From Isochrysis galbana (lineage: Eukaryota; Haptophyta; Isochrysidales; Isochrysidaceae), in NCBI GenBank assembly GCA_018136815.1, contig CM030932.1:6812230-6876229 (forward strand): a DNA stretch of 64,000 nt. The letters are read 5' to 3'. Position numbers and translations under genes: made by a program. Positions 39,958 to 49,718 of this stretch are shown here, piece after piece; position 1 is the first letter of the stretch, and the number at the start of each line of letters is the position of its first letter. Below the pieces are notes generated by a model. That model was not told the origin of the DNA and did no database searches. It saw nothing but the letters and a program-made list of their open reading frames with translations.

Positions 39958-40581
39958 ATGCTCGCCGCCGCCGACTTCCTCCTGATCTCGACGGCGTCGG
40001 CTTTGCGCACCCTGCTTCGAGTCCCTCCGCCACAAGCAACTGCTACCGGCCCTTCGAATGACCCGCTACAATTGTCCAGCGCACGCAGTATACTGCTTGC
40101 AGCACTTGAGCAAGTCCCACCAACCGACCCAAAGGCCACAGATGCCTGCATTGTGATTCAAGAGATCTTTGAAGAGAAGATTGCCCCGGTGGAGTCGGCT
40201 ATCTGGACTCCAGACTTCGAGGAACGGAAGGATGCTATCATTGAGCTCTCACTCGGACTCGACGCCATCGAACATGAGGTGAAGGGCCCTTTCTTGGCTG
40301 GTCGCCAGGTCACGGCCGCAGATGGCATTCTCTATCCATCATTTGTCCTGTACCACAACGCGCTGCCGGCGCATTTTGGCTGGGAGGATTGGACGAGCGA
40401 GGCCCTTTTCTATAAACGGCCCAGGTTGCATGCTTGGTTCGAACTCATGGGGTACGAGAAAAGAATGCCTGCAGCTGCAGTACAGGAGCAGGTTGACAAA
40501 TTAGTTAGTGAGCTCTCCTTCGAGTGGGCGCAGCCGGTTCCCACACTTTCGTACCGAGGCGTACCGGCTGAATATGATTGA
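39958..40581 (+). CDS. Glutathione S-transferase C-terminal-domain protein
   Basis: 207 residues if started at the first in-frame ATG (39958). The frame is open from 39817, so an upstream exon is possible. The GST-C helical fold is suggested by IELSLGLDAIEHEVKGPFLAGRQVTAADGILYPSF, here split as GPFLAGRQVTAADGILYPSF (N-capping box S/T-x-x-D as TAAD), and PRLHAWFELMGYEKRMPAA. The thioredoxin-like N-terminal domain that binds glutathione is not visible. A hydrophobic start (MLAAADFLLISTASA) may be a signal or plastid leader. It could be the last exon of a longer GST, or a GST-C-only protein. Activity cannot be inferred without the first domain. Confidence 0.6.
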   Translation: MLAAADFLLISTASALRTLLRVPPPQATATGPSNDPLQLSSARSILLAALEQVPPTDPKATDACIVIQEIFEEKIAPVESAIWTPDFEERKDAIIELSLGLDAIEHEVKGPFLAGRQVTAADGILYPSFVLYHNALPAHFGWEDWTSEALFYKRPRLHAWFELMGYEKRMPAAAVQEQVDKLVSELSFEWAQPVPTLSYRGVPAEYD

Positions 40582-41022
40582 TTCGCTGAGAATGACGGTA
40601 TGCTAGTATGCTAGACGCAACCGCAATAGCAACAACGCCACTCACGAGCTCACGAGCGAGGTGCGCTGCGTGGCACAAGACGTACTTGTAGTAGTGAGTA
40701 GTGAGTAGATAGTGTACAGTGACACTATCCTAGAAAAAAACTTCGCGCGCGGCCCTGCACATTTATATCGTAGCCACGCCCGCTTCCCGTACCACTCCTC
40801 CCACCTGCCACCTGCCTTGCGGCTCGTCCCCTCGTGCTCTACTTAGGGGCTCGGTGTTTGGGGCTTCCGATCGCGGGCGGCTTGCACCGATCCCCGATGG
40901 TCTGGTTCTCTACTCCCTCCTACGCCTTTGGGCTATCGGCTGTTCCGTTGGCTCACTCTGTTGGTTGCAACTAACTTTATAGTCAATTGCCATGTTGCGA
41001 ACTAAGTTTATACTTGGTCGCC

Positions 41023-42489
41023 ATGGAGCGCGCCGGCGCGGCTCCCCTCTCCTTCGGGCCCCCCGCCGAGGGCGCCCCCCCAGTACCCATGGAGCAGTCG
41101 CAGGCGAAGCGACCGCGTCCACCCGCGGAGGCCGAGCAGGTGCGTGCGACCCGCGTCGCGCCACACGGCCCGTGGCCCCGGCCACACCATCCTCAGCAGC
41201 CATGCTGGTCCCCCCCATGGGGGTCAGCAGACTGCAGACAGCAAGACTGGCACAGCAGACATGACGCACAAAGAAACCAATGGGCATGCCTCATGGCAGA
41301 GGCTCCTCCCACCCTGGTGACGGTCGCGCCGCCCCGGCGGCGCGGCCCGAGACCGGGTGGCCCTTATGGGCACAAACAACATCCCACCATGAATACGTAC
41401 AGAGCAGTGTCACTACAGAAGCCCCAACTCAACACGACCAAGAACCCTCTGAGAGAGAGACTGGGGACCGACCATCAGCAACCAGCCCACCACCAAGAGC
41501 CAGACCCTTACTCACGACCGACTCGCGTGCCCCTGACGCAGGAGCCAGCGTCAGATGACGAACAAGAAGATGTAGACACAGACGCAAACTTTGACCTCTC
41601 CTTCCACCAAGAGGGGGACTACACCTTCCAGGACACGACCGTTTACGCCGCGATTGTCGAACTGCTCCTCGAGCTAGAGGGTGTCGATCCAGAGCCAGAC
41701 TTCTGGGCACGGTCCATCACAGGCCCTTGGCACATAGCCGTCAATGAAGATTGCGCACAACAATTCCAAGAAAGGTATGGCGAATTCACCACCCTTCGCG
41801 TGAATCAGACCGACATCAAGGTACGAGTCAAAATCGGATCCATCGAGGAAAAGCTCAACAAGCGAGGCGCCACCTCGCGAAAGTCGCTGTACAACGCCCT
41901 CCAGGATGTGGCGGCACACCTGGTTGTCGAAGCAGAGGGTCTCGCCCAAGCCAAACAACTCAACCTGGGCGCTCTAATCAAGGCGAGATGGAGCTTGCTG
42001 CTGCCCTCGATATATATGGAGCTCTTGTGTGCCACGACATACAGATTGGAAGGTGATGGCTTGGAGATCCTCCTAGCTTACGATGCCATGGAGCAAATTT
42101 TGAGCAAGCAGAGCACTCTAGGCGATTCAGCGGCTTCCATGCCCAATCTAGCTGCAGTCATCCGTGCAAGAGCAACCATCTCCGTTGGTTTGCAAACATA
42201 CGAATGGTTTGATACACCATACAATCAATGGTATGCAGGTAAGGTCGATACAATCCATCGTGGCACCTACACCATCAAGTATGCAAATGGTTCCACCTTG
42301 GTTGTCCCGACTGAGGCCGAGCTGCGTGGAGTCATCGATGTGAGGAAGATTGGACACTGGCAGAAATTGATTGACAAGGTGAAGGGCGGTTTCCAATACT
42401 TGCGTGATCGTCTTACAGATAATTGCACCAACCACACCATACCACTGCAAGGAACAGCACGAAGAGATGGGCCTACTGAGGGCATTTGA
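41023..42489 (+). CDS. hAT element ORF, N-terminal and Tudor-like part
   Basis: 489 residues from ATG 41023. A Pro-rich start is followed by an acidic stretch (TSDDEQEDVDTDANFD-like) near residue 180, then a helical domain of unclear family (about 200-400). A Tudor-like barrel follows (YEWFDTPYNQWYAGKV to YANGSTLVVP, about 395-430), then the start of the hAT C-terminal region. Part of a transposon, not a host gene. Confidence 0.6.
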   Translation: MERAGAAPLSFGPPAEGAPPVPMEQSQAKRPRPPAEAEQVRATRVAPHGPWPRPHHPQQPCWSPPWGSADCRQQDWHSRHDAQRNQWACLMAEAPPTLVTVAPPRRRGPRPGGPYGHKQHPTMNTYRAVSLQKPQLNTTKNPLRERLGTDHQQPAHHQEPDPYSRPTRVPLTQEPASDDEQEDVDTDANFDLSFHQEGDYTFQDTTVYAAIVELLLELEGVDPEPDFWARSITGPWHIAVNEDCAQQFQERYGEFTTLRVNQTDIKVRVKIGSIEEKLNKRGATSRKSLYNALQDVAAHLVVEAEGLAQAKQLNLGALIKARWSLLLPSIYMELLCATTYRLEGDGLEILLAYDAMEQILSKQSTLGDSAASMPNLAAVIRARATISVGLQTYEWFDTPYNQWYAGKVDTIHRGTYTIKYANGSTLVVPTEAELRGVIDVRKIGHWQKLIDKVKGGFQYLRDRLTDNCTNHTIPLQGTARRDGPTEGI

Positions 42490-42871
42490 TCCATCGTACG
42501 CAAAGCAGCTTGATTCTTCATGGATTCAGTCCCTGTGTGTGATGAATTCATTTGCGCACATCCCACATTTAGCTGCTAAGATGGAAAGGGAGCTGTCTGT
42601 GTATAAGGCAGCCGCAAGAGGCTTTGTTGTTGATCGTGGTGATGCCCCGGACTTCTCAAGGACAGTGCTCAAATGGTGGGCATGCAATGCCTCCAGAATT
42701 CCAAGCTGGGCACATGCCGCTCGTATTGCGTTTTCATTGACACCCTCATCTGCTTCATGTGAGCGTGTGTTCTCGTTGCTGAAGTGCATGTTTGGGCATC
42801 TCCAAACATCTGGCCTCATGGACCAAGTGCAAGCGGCTCTCCTCTTGAGGTACAATGACCGTGACGCGTGA
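42404..42871 (+). CDS. hAT transposase C-terminal dimerisation part
   Basis: Holds FDPSYAKQLDSSW, then KWWACNASRIPSWAHAARIAF and SASCERVFSLLKCMF, the conserved hAT C-terminal dimerisation block. Continues the element's first frame in another phase. Confidence 0.8.
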   Translation: MIVLQIIAPTTPYHCKEQHEEMGLLRAFDPSYAKQLDSSWIQSLCVMNSFAHIPHLAAKMERELSVYKAAARGFVVDRGDAPDFSRTVLKWWACNASRIPSWAHAARIAFSLTPSSASCERVFSLLKCMFGHLQTSGLMDQVQAALLLRYNDRDA

Positions 42872-43159
42872 CGTGGCGTGACGTGCTAAGGTTTATGATT
42901 CGTTTACTATTGCTTGTTGCTTGTGCTTGTACACAGACATGATCCATGGCATCCACACTTTGCTCTATACCTCTATTTGCATGCACATACATACATATTG
43001 CATGCTGCATCGAATATAGCATATAGCGCGATACGACGCAAGGTACGGCTAAAAAATACCCATAAGGGGGACGCGTGCAAATTTGACAATTTGACACTTT
43101 TTGCCGCAAAACTTTTGCAAAACTTTTGCGCAAAACTTTGAGGGTTCGGGCACAAAACC

Positions 43160-44060
43160 TTTACCAGGCCCTATAGGGCAGGGTTAAGCCCATTAACAAG
43201 TTAATGGCATTAACACCCAGTAATGGGCACCGTCTTGGCAGTTAACACCCAGCCCAAAACCCAACCTGTTAATGTGCTGACTTTGAGCCATCCCGAAAAC
43301 TCTAACCTGCCCATTAATGGGCAACTAATGGGTGGGCGGGTGGGCTTCGGGCGCTTGCGAGCCGCCAGAGGCCAGAGGCGCCGGCGCGCCGGCGCCGGGA
43401 GCGAGCGCCCGCGCGCTCCGCGCGCGCCATATAGATAGAATATATATAGAGTAATGTATAAGCACACTCAATAGCTATACTCATCCCATTCCCATTCACC
43501 ATGAATACTCATTCGGAATCCGCTTACTAGCACAATGTTATACTATGCACAACAACTACACACCACACACCACACACACACACGCGTGTTGATTCAATCG
43601 GTGTTCTGACTTGCAAATAAAGACGCCTCCAAGGTAGTATCCTTTGCAGACTTCTGCAGATCGCCATGCATTTTGCCAGCCGCCGAGAACACACGCTCTA
43701 ACCCTGCGGCCGACGCCGGCGCGGCTAAGAGTTGCCTCGCCATTTTGGCCAGGTTTGGCCACATGCTAGCCTTTGCACGGGCGGGGTAGGTGAGAGGACG
43801 CTCTTGGCGGGCGCCGTTGATGTAAGCGTTGGGCACGTCCGCCTTGGCGAGGTCGTGACCCCGAATGAAAATAACGTTGGGTAATACCTTGTAATGGTTT
43901 TAACCCGTTAATGGCTAGTAATGGGGTATTAACACCCCTGAATAACCTGTTAACAACCACGAAAAAACCCAACCTGTTAATGTAATGACCCTTGAAAAAA
44001 CTACTAATGGGTTTCCAGAAAACTCGCCTGTTACCTGTTAATGGTCTGCCCTAGCCTTGG
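43160..44060 (-). mobile_element. Second hAT element with subterminal TTAATGG repeats
   Basis: On the minus strand, 43836-43594 reads KMARQLLAAPASAAGLERVFSAAGKMHG (given here in part as AAGLERVFSAAGKMHG), the hAT C-terminal block from a different family than the 41-kb one. Both flanks (43160-43330 and 43880-44050) are packed with cctgttaatg, cccattaac and agtaatggg repeats, like the subterminal transposase-binding motifs of hAT elements. The outer ends show tagggcag on the left and ctgcccta on the right. It is short (~0.9 kb) and so a deleted, non-autonomous copy. No 8-bp target duplication was found. Confidence 0.7.
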
Positions 44061-44171
44061 CCGACTCTGTCTCGACTTATCCTGTGCGGAGCGAGAGCTC
44101 CGCCCACCCCCTTCTCCGCGTTCACTCTCCCCTCTCCTGCGGCACGCGCGATGGCGCGCCTGCAGCAGGCC

Positions 44172-44260
44172 TCCAAGGTATCGTTCCGCCAATTATGGGA
44201 CATCAATCGAATGGAGCCATCAAATGTCCACAGTCATCTATACTCTATACAACAATGTTC
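44172..44260 (+). mobile_element. LINE 3' fragment (second copy)
   Basis: tcgttccgccaattatggga and the following bases read SFRQLWDINRMEPSNVHSH, clearly related to the LINE end at 2102-2290 (SFRQLWGISRIERSNVHSY). It is short and diverged. Confidence 0.65.
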
Positions 44261-44299
44261 AATGTTCTCAGACCCTATTGCTGACTTTTAATATCTACG

Positions 44300-45436
44300 G
44301 TGAACACATCGCGCGCTTTCAGAATGCAATTTTCATAAACCCGCCAGGCAGGTAAGGCAGCATTAAATCTTCATCTTCTTCGTCTTCTTCTCCTTCTCCG
44401 CGTCCTCGATTCTGTGGATGTGGATGGTGTCAATGTCGTTCTACTGCAGGCGACCGGGTCCCTTGCCTCATGCTGGCTAGCATGCCAAGCCACATACACC
44501 GGACGAGCCATGTATTCCTACCAACCGTGCATACCTCCATCGCGGGGGGTAGTTGCTCCGTGGCTCCGTGCCTCCGTTGCCGATGAGGGCCTCCCACAGC
44601 ACTAAGTTTATACACCCCTGACGACTAATAAGTTCAAGAGCGATCCATTCAAAAAGAAAGATTGGGGGAGGGAGTGACGGACCACCGATCTGGCCGACGA
44701 TCGATCCGTATTTCTCCCCCTCCCTCTTTCTTTTTCCTTCCTACCCCGCATATCACCGCCTTCCCCGCTCTCCGCGACCCTCTTCCGCATACACACCATC
44801 ATCGCCCCCGCGACTTAGGAGAGCTTGCTCGCTCGGGTGAAGCTCCTCAGACAGTTGGTACGCCTGCCTCACCCAGTCGCCACTGCGAGCATACCAGCGA
44901 GCGCGCGAGCGATCGCTGCGCACACGCTCCACGCCCCGGGCCAGAGATCGCTACACGCGGTGGCTGTCCCCCGCCCGCCCCCAACCCGCTGCTCGGCGCC
45001 CTTGTGCCGTGCCGTCGAGCCCTCTGCTGTCGAGTCCTCTGCTGCTAGAGCCATCTTCTGTTAGAGCTCTCTGATCTAAGAGCCCTCTGCTGGAGAGCTC
45101 TCTGCGCTGAAGCCAGTGAGTGCGGGCGTGTGCGCGCCCTTGTACGCTGTCGTTGTGACCAGCGCGTTCTTGCTCGCTTGTCACGCTTCATAGCACTTCG
45201 CGCTTTTTTTCGATCGTGCGCTGGGAACAACCACTCTCCTTTGCTCCCCATCGTGCCAGGCTTCTAGGCCCACGCCTCTCGACTGCGCACGCTCCCTCTC
45301 CTGGGCTCTCATTCTCGACTGCACCCACTATCTTGCATTCGCAACCTCGTTGCTTCATCCTTACTTGGCTGCATCCCAGGGCCCCACAGCCTCAGCCAAC
45401 CTGCTACTCCTAGCACTGCAACACTGAGTATAAAGG
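44300..45436. other. Intergenic; degenerate repeats before the TLC gene
   Basis: Contains a TTTATA motif at 44602-44615 and pyrimidine tracts. At 45010-45115 there are about five degenerate units like gagagc(t/c)ctctgctg. A tataaa lies at 45429, only 3 bp before the TLC start codon, too close to be its TATA box. Confidence 0.4.
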
Positions 45437-46741
45437 ATGGCGAGCAGCACGCCAAATCTTTCTCCAGCCGCGGCGACTGCGTGTGCAGCCGGCTCTTGGG
45501 TGCTGTCGATAAGTGTGGCCACCTACACATCAGGACCATATCTGGCTGCATCGATTGTGGGTTGGTACGCCATTCATGTGCTGACTACACAACTTTTTAT
45601 TCGAGTTCATGGTGATACGAAGATTGATGGCTACCCAGCTTGGTCGTTCATGACTTCATTTCTGCACGGTGGTGTCATTCTGCCCACGCTATTCTTTCTT
45701 TGTCTATGGATTCTACCAGACAGGCTGTGGACGCCGGAGGCATTCTTTGCGCTTTCATGGGAGGCTGGCACCTTCATGGATCCGCTCAAACAAGTTCACG
45801 CTGCAATCCTTGCATACATGCTGAAGGATTTTCACTTGTACGAGACCGTTGAAATCGGATATGCGGTGCATCATGTGATCGCCACATTCGGATGCACGAC
45901 TTGCTTGCTCATGCCAATGGCTGCAGGTCTCAATGCCTTCAATGCCATTCAGTACGCTGCAATAGAGTAGTAGTAGTTGCTAGAGGATAGGATCATAAGT
46001 CATGACTGGCTGCATCCAACATCGACAGGAGAAATCCTGCTACGCCTTTATCTGAAGCTGATCCACTCCATTCTCTTTCTTAGGTCCGAAACAGCATCGG
46101 CGCTCTTCAGCGCTTACACAGTATGGCCATCTTTTCCTACGCGCATCATCTACTATTCAACCATGTCGTTATCCAATGCAGTTGGAGGATACCTTGCGTA
46201 TGTCCTCTGCGGCTATGATCTGTCGCTAGTTTTCCGGACGATCTACGCAGTGGCAGCTGTTGTCCTTGTTCTCTTGCGGCAAGGCGCGGTCTATCTAGAT
46301 TTGCGCAAAATCCTAAGCCACGAAAACGTCGCAAATGACGCCGTGAAATATGCACCCCATTTGGAGTCAAACACGGCATGTGAAACAGTACAGCCTTCCA
46401 GTTACCCCAAATCCGGCGAGAAGGCTGGCTCCTCACGATCGCGATCACCTCGTACTAAAGCCCGAGCGCATCCTACCCACCCGCCAGGGCTTGGTTATAC
46501 CCCAAAGAAACACGCAGGAGCAACAAGCAATTCATCGCCAACTTACGCACCATATCCTCCTGGGTTGGGCTTCACTCCGACCTCTCAGGACCGTGCCGCT
46601 AAGTCACCCTTGCGAGGGGCAAGATCACCATCTAGGGCAGTTGCACAATTGGTACAGAATGGCCTGAATGGTCGGGAATGGAGAGGGACCATCACGTCTC
46701 GTCGCAGGTCGCATGCACCCCGGCGCTATGAGTTGTTGTAA
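45437..46741 (+). CDS. TLC-domain membrane protein, two exons
   Basis: My model joins 45437-45966 and 46084-46741. The 117-bp intron starts gtagtagtag and ends after a strong pyrimidine tract (ttctctttcttag). The product is 395 residues. The join gives QYAAIESETASALF, which fits the E-x-(S/T)-T step of TLC proteins. Five or more hydrophobic segments lie in residues 1-270, and the family's paired histidines appear in YAVHHVIATFG. TLC proteins (TRAM-LAG1-CLN8) sit in the ER or plasma membrane; some are ceramide synthases, others lipid-handling. No extended LAG1 ceramide-synthase motif is clear, so a TLCD-type role is likelier. The C-terminal ~130 residues are disordered, with a twice-repeated YxPPGLGFTP-like motif. 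Confidence 0.8.
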
Positions 46742-47770
46742 CTCGCAGGGGGTCTTGCTGCACTATTGCGTGCGCACGTTTGACATCAACATCATGCTGA
46801 TACTCAATGCCACTGAGATATGTAAGAGAGCCTTGAGAGAGCCTGTAGAGCGGTAGAGCAATGACTACGACGAGACTTTAACGTGCTGAGAAAGAAAAAA
46901 TGTTGTAGACAAAGGCGTTAGTGTCCGTGCCTTTTCGCGTACGTGTACGTGTTTTCGTCATGGTCTCCTACTAATAATAAAAAACTAAGTTTATACTTAG
47001 TTCGCCCATGGGGGGGCACGAGCCCCCCTCTCTCTCCACTCCTCCCCTGCCATGGGGGAGGAACCACCCACTCTCCTGGCACGCCTGATGGCCTGCCAGG
47101 AGCACACTGCCATGCTGACCCATCCCTCTCCCCACAGGCACGCCTGATTCGCCCGCCCTGGCCTGTCGTGGCCAGCCCATCCCTCTGACCAGCCCCTCCC
47201 CCCCCTGGGCCCCCCTGTTCAGGACCCCCCAGCCAGCTCCAGTCGACCCGCAGGGGCTCGGAGCGCCAGCGAGGGAGAGGCAGGAGGGGCCAGGTTCATG
47301 CCCCAGCCTCACCTGCCCCCTGAGCTGTCCTCCCAGGCCCCTGCAGGCCACCTGGGGACCTGAAGAGGGGCCGCAGGCGCGCGCCATGGGCCCCCGCCGC
47401 AGGGAAGAGAGGAGGAAAAGGGAAGAGGGAGGGGAGGGGGGAGCGGCAGCTCTCCCCTCCGGCAGATACGTGTCTTCTCGCCCCGTTTGGGTAAGAGAAG
47501 ACGGGGGCGCCAGAGCCAGGAGGGAAGGGCCGCGGCTCGCCGCGGCCACTCGCTCTAGCGAGGGAGATTAGCGCTTCTGGGCTCCTATCTCACGAGTGCC
47601 CCCCCCCCCCTGCGTTGCTTTTACCCGAAAGGGGTTTTCCCCCAGCGTGGACTCGAGGAGAGGACGTGCTGGGGTGCGCGGGGTCGGTGCTTGCACTGGG
47701 GGGAGGACAAATATCGAGGGGAGGGGGCAGTGCCCCCACCCCCCGGTATCACTCGTACACCTGGCCCGTC
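46742..47770. other. Intergenic with a dispersed repeat (copy at 63.6 kb)
   Basis: 46983-47340 starts aactaagtttatacttagtt and continues cccatgggggggcacgagcc; it is repeated at 63643-63990. The rest is G/C-run rich. No gene supported. Confidence 0.6.
46983..47340 (+). repeat. Dispersed repeat, copy 1
   Basis: About 350 bp, roughly 80-85% like 63643-63990 by eye. Both begin with the TTTATA-centred inverted repeat and share ctccactcctcccctgccat and gagcgccagcgagggagagg. Confidence 0.8.
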
Positions 47771-47927
47771 AGGCATGGCGGGATTCCGGGACGGAAAAGT
47801 TATGTCCAATTAGCTGCAAATAGCAATCAACGAACCCTCTACGGCCGCGTCAGCTGCCGGCTCGATCGAACGGCCCTCTGCCTACGAGTCAATAGTCATC
47901 GCGTGTTCGACAAGCACAAATTCCGCC

Positions 47928-48266
47928 TTGGCGCCTACGACCGCGCCCTCTCATATTCCCGCTCCCTCTCTGTCCATGGGAACAGCGGGAACTTCTTTTG
48001 ACCCACAAGGGGTCCACTTCGTCGGAATCGGCGGCTCCGAGCCTCCGCAAGACCCTTCCAACACGGCGGCGCCATCCGCCGCTCCGTCAGACGAGCCGCT
48101 GCTCGTAGATTCACTCCGCGAGCGAGCCGAGCTCACCTCCCTCGGGACCTCGGGCTACCCAGGGCCCGACCCCCATGTCCACCCGCTTGAATACAGCGCG
48201 TGGGAACACGTAAGCGAGGCTCCCTCCGTCGCCGACCTCTTGGCCGACCGCCTCGCTCACATGTAG
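47928..48266 (+). CDS. Unrecognised reading frame
   Basis: 112 residues, rich in Ser, Pro and Ala, with AWEHVSEAPSVADLLADRLA near the end. The sequence after it keeps a protein-like helix (EAQQLRDEKRDREHTALLEM). The low-complexity N-terminal part followed by a helical segment recalls structural proteins of retroelements, but there is no decisive motif. Function unknown. Confidence 0.3.
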   Translation: MAPTTAPSHIPAPSLSMGTAGTSFDPQGVHFVGIGGSEPPQDPSNTAAPSAAPSDEPLLVDSLRERAELTSLGTSGYPGPDPHVHPLEYSAWEHVSEAPSVADLLADRLAHM

Positions 48267-48452
48267 TCCGCGATCGAAGCTCAACAACTCCGCGACGAGA
48301 AGCGCGACCGAGAGCACACGGCTCTCCTCGAGATGATAGCGGGCCTCAACACCCATGTCAGAGCCTTGCGGGCTTCCACCACCCCGACGCCTGCAGAAGA
48401 GACGGCAGACCCTCCGGCGCCGAAACTGCCTCCTCCGCCGACTGCGCGTCCG

Positions 48453-49190
48453 TCAGCGCCTCACTCGGCTGCCCCTCCTTGCACTTCGGTAGGGAGGCTC
48501 CCTTACGCCCCTCGCTCTGCCTCCCCTGGTGCCCTTTGCGCCGTAGGGCCTGGAATCGCCCATCCGAGTGCATGCCTCCGCCAGCTGCGCCTTCAGAGCG
48601 TCCAGATCGTATCCATGCAGCGTGCCCAACTTCGCCGCCGATGGTGCGCCCGTAACCGACGCAGACGAGCGCGCGTACGACCTCTGCTCGCCCGAGGCCG
48701 AGGGTGGGCGGTCCGGAAGTGGAACGACGCCGCGCTTGATCGCCTCCAGCGTCTCTTCTCCCATACGACGTTCCCAATAGGTGAAGCGCGGTCTGTCGAT
48801 GCCGAACTCCTTGGCCCAGTCAGCCTTCGTCCGTAGCGTCGTCCGGTCGGTGTCTGGGTGGTACCAGCACCGGATGGCCTTCAGCGCGCGCTCCTTCGTG
48901 TCATCCTGCGGAGGGACGCGCCCCCCGGCCGTGTATGATATCTGAGCGGCCGCTTGACGCCTGGGACGCCCGGAACGCGCCCCGCCTGCCTCCCCCTCCT
49001 CACGAAGAACAACTTCTGCGACGTCGTCGATCGCGACGGCGATCGGGGATGCAGCCGGAGGGGCGTCTGAGTCGCGCGCGGGCTGGGGCGACCCGCGGAG
49101 GGATGTTGGGGTTGTGCATGCCCCTGGCTCTGACGCCACTCTCGACGCCATGGAGCTGCAGTGGGGCTGGTGGGGGCTGCGAAGAACCAC
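48453..49190 (-). CDS. Unrecognised reading frame with possible HTH-like part
   Basis: 245 codons on the minus strand. The middle reads ALKAIRCWYHPDTDRTTLRT and KADWAKEFGIDRPRFTYWER, with the look of a small helix-turn-helix-like DNA-binding region. The flanks are Arg/Pro/Ala-rich. It lies in the segment bounded by direct repeats, so it may belong to a mobile element. No family recognised. Confidence 0.35.
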   Translation of the reverse strand: MVLRSPHQPHCSSMASRVASEPGACTTPTSLRGSPQPARDSDAPPAASPIAVAIDDVAEVVLREEGEAGGARSGRPRRQAAAQISYTAGGRVPPQDDTKERALKAIRCWYHPDTDRTTLRTKADWAKEFGIDRPRFTYWERRMGEETLEAIKRGVVPLPDRPPSASGEQRSYARSSASVTGAPSAAKLGTLHGYDLDALKAQLAEACTRMGDSRPYGAKGTRGGRARGVREPPYRSARRGSRVRR

Positions 49191-49361
49191 GTGCCAGGCT
49201 TCAACGCGCGCTCAGGAATTGGCTGGGCACGGAGTACAACAGATTCGTCATGGAGGGGGGCAGCAGCCCCCCACCAATATGTCATATATCCGAGCATCCG
49301 GCTTGCGCGGCTTGCTGAGCATGGAGCATGGCGTGGAATCCGGGGCTGAAAAGTTGTGTCC

Positions 49362-49718
49362 GATGCGCTAGAGTGAGCTTGGTTAACATACGCACGAAAG
49401 GCCTGCCCGGACCCCACGCTCCGAACCAGGCCCTTGGTAGTGTATCAGGATCGGACCCCGGAAACCGAAGAAAAAGGAATGACGAAGGGGAGGCCAGGGG
49501 AAGAGGTGGAGGGAGGGAAGATAAGGGCGATGTTGGTGTAGAGACGGGGAGGCCTGGACCTAGTAGGTGTGTAGCCCAGAATCTTCAAATTTTGTTTTAG
49601 AGTGAGCTTGGCTAGGTCTTAGCATGATTTTATTAGTGGTAGTACTACTACTATTATTGTATATTGTATGCACGCGCGACACAAACGTACAGAAACACAC
49701 GTGTCGGTACTCGCCCAC
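49362..49718. other. Intergenic; short repeat of tagagtgagcttgg
   Basis: tagagtgagcttgg occurs near 49371 and again near 49600. Otherwise nothing seen. It abuts the 3' end of the long minus-strand gene. Confidence 0.4.

Larger units (their letters stand above)
40735..42890 (+). mobile_element. hAT DNA transposon (degenerate) with Tudor-like segment
   Basis: The leader (40735-41017) matches other copies in the window. The frame 41023-42489 starts MERAGAAPLSF and contains QWYAGKVDTIHRGTYTIKY, a Tudor/SH3-like barrel pattern. It ends with KGGFQYLRDRLTDNC, as in the region before the hAT dimerisation domain. The frame 42404-42871 continues with LLRAFDPSYAKQLDSSW and the hAT C-terminal signature TPSSASCERVFSLLKCMFG. 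The two frames overlap, so a frameshift or intron separates them. The DDE core is not clear. Ends and target duplication were not found. It is probably an inactive relic. Confidence 0.75.
47773..49361. other. 1.6-kb segment flanked by ~37-bp imperfect direct repeats
   Basis: gcatggcg-ggattccggg then gaaaagttatgtcc (47773-47809) resembles gcatggcgtggaatccgggg then gaaaagttgtgtcc (49326-49361). The enclosed sequence has two unrecognised frames on opposite strands. It may be a mobile element whose end-type is unclear. Confidence 0.4.

Noticed and set aside
43377-43396. 20-bp perfect GC palindrome as a regulatory site
   Set aside because: Sits in an alternating GC run where palindromes arise easily; nothing else supports a function.
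44367-44441. Possible last exon on the minus strand (NDIDTIHIHRIEDAEKEKK and stop)
   Set aside because: Only about 25 codons of charged repeat-like sequence with a doubtful splice acceptor and no partner exon seen.
45429-45434. TATA box for the TLC gene
   Set aside because: Only 3 bp before the start codon, too close to serve that gene.
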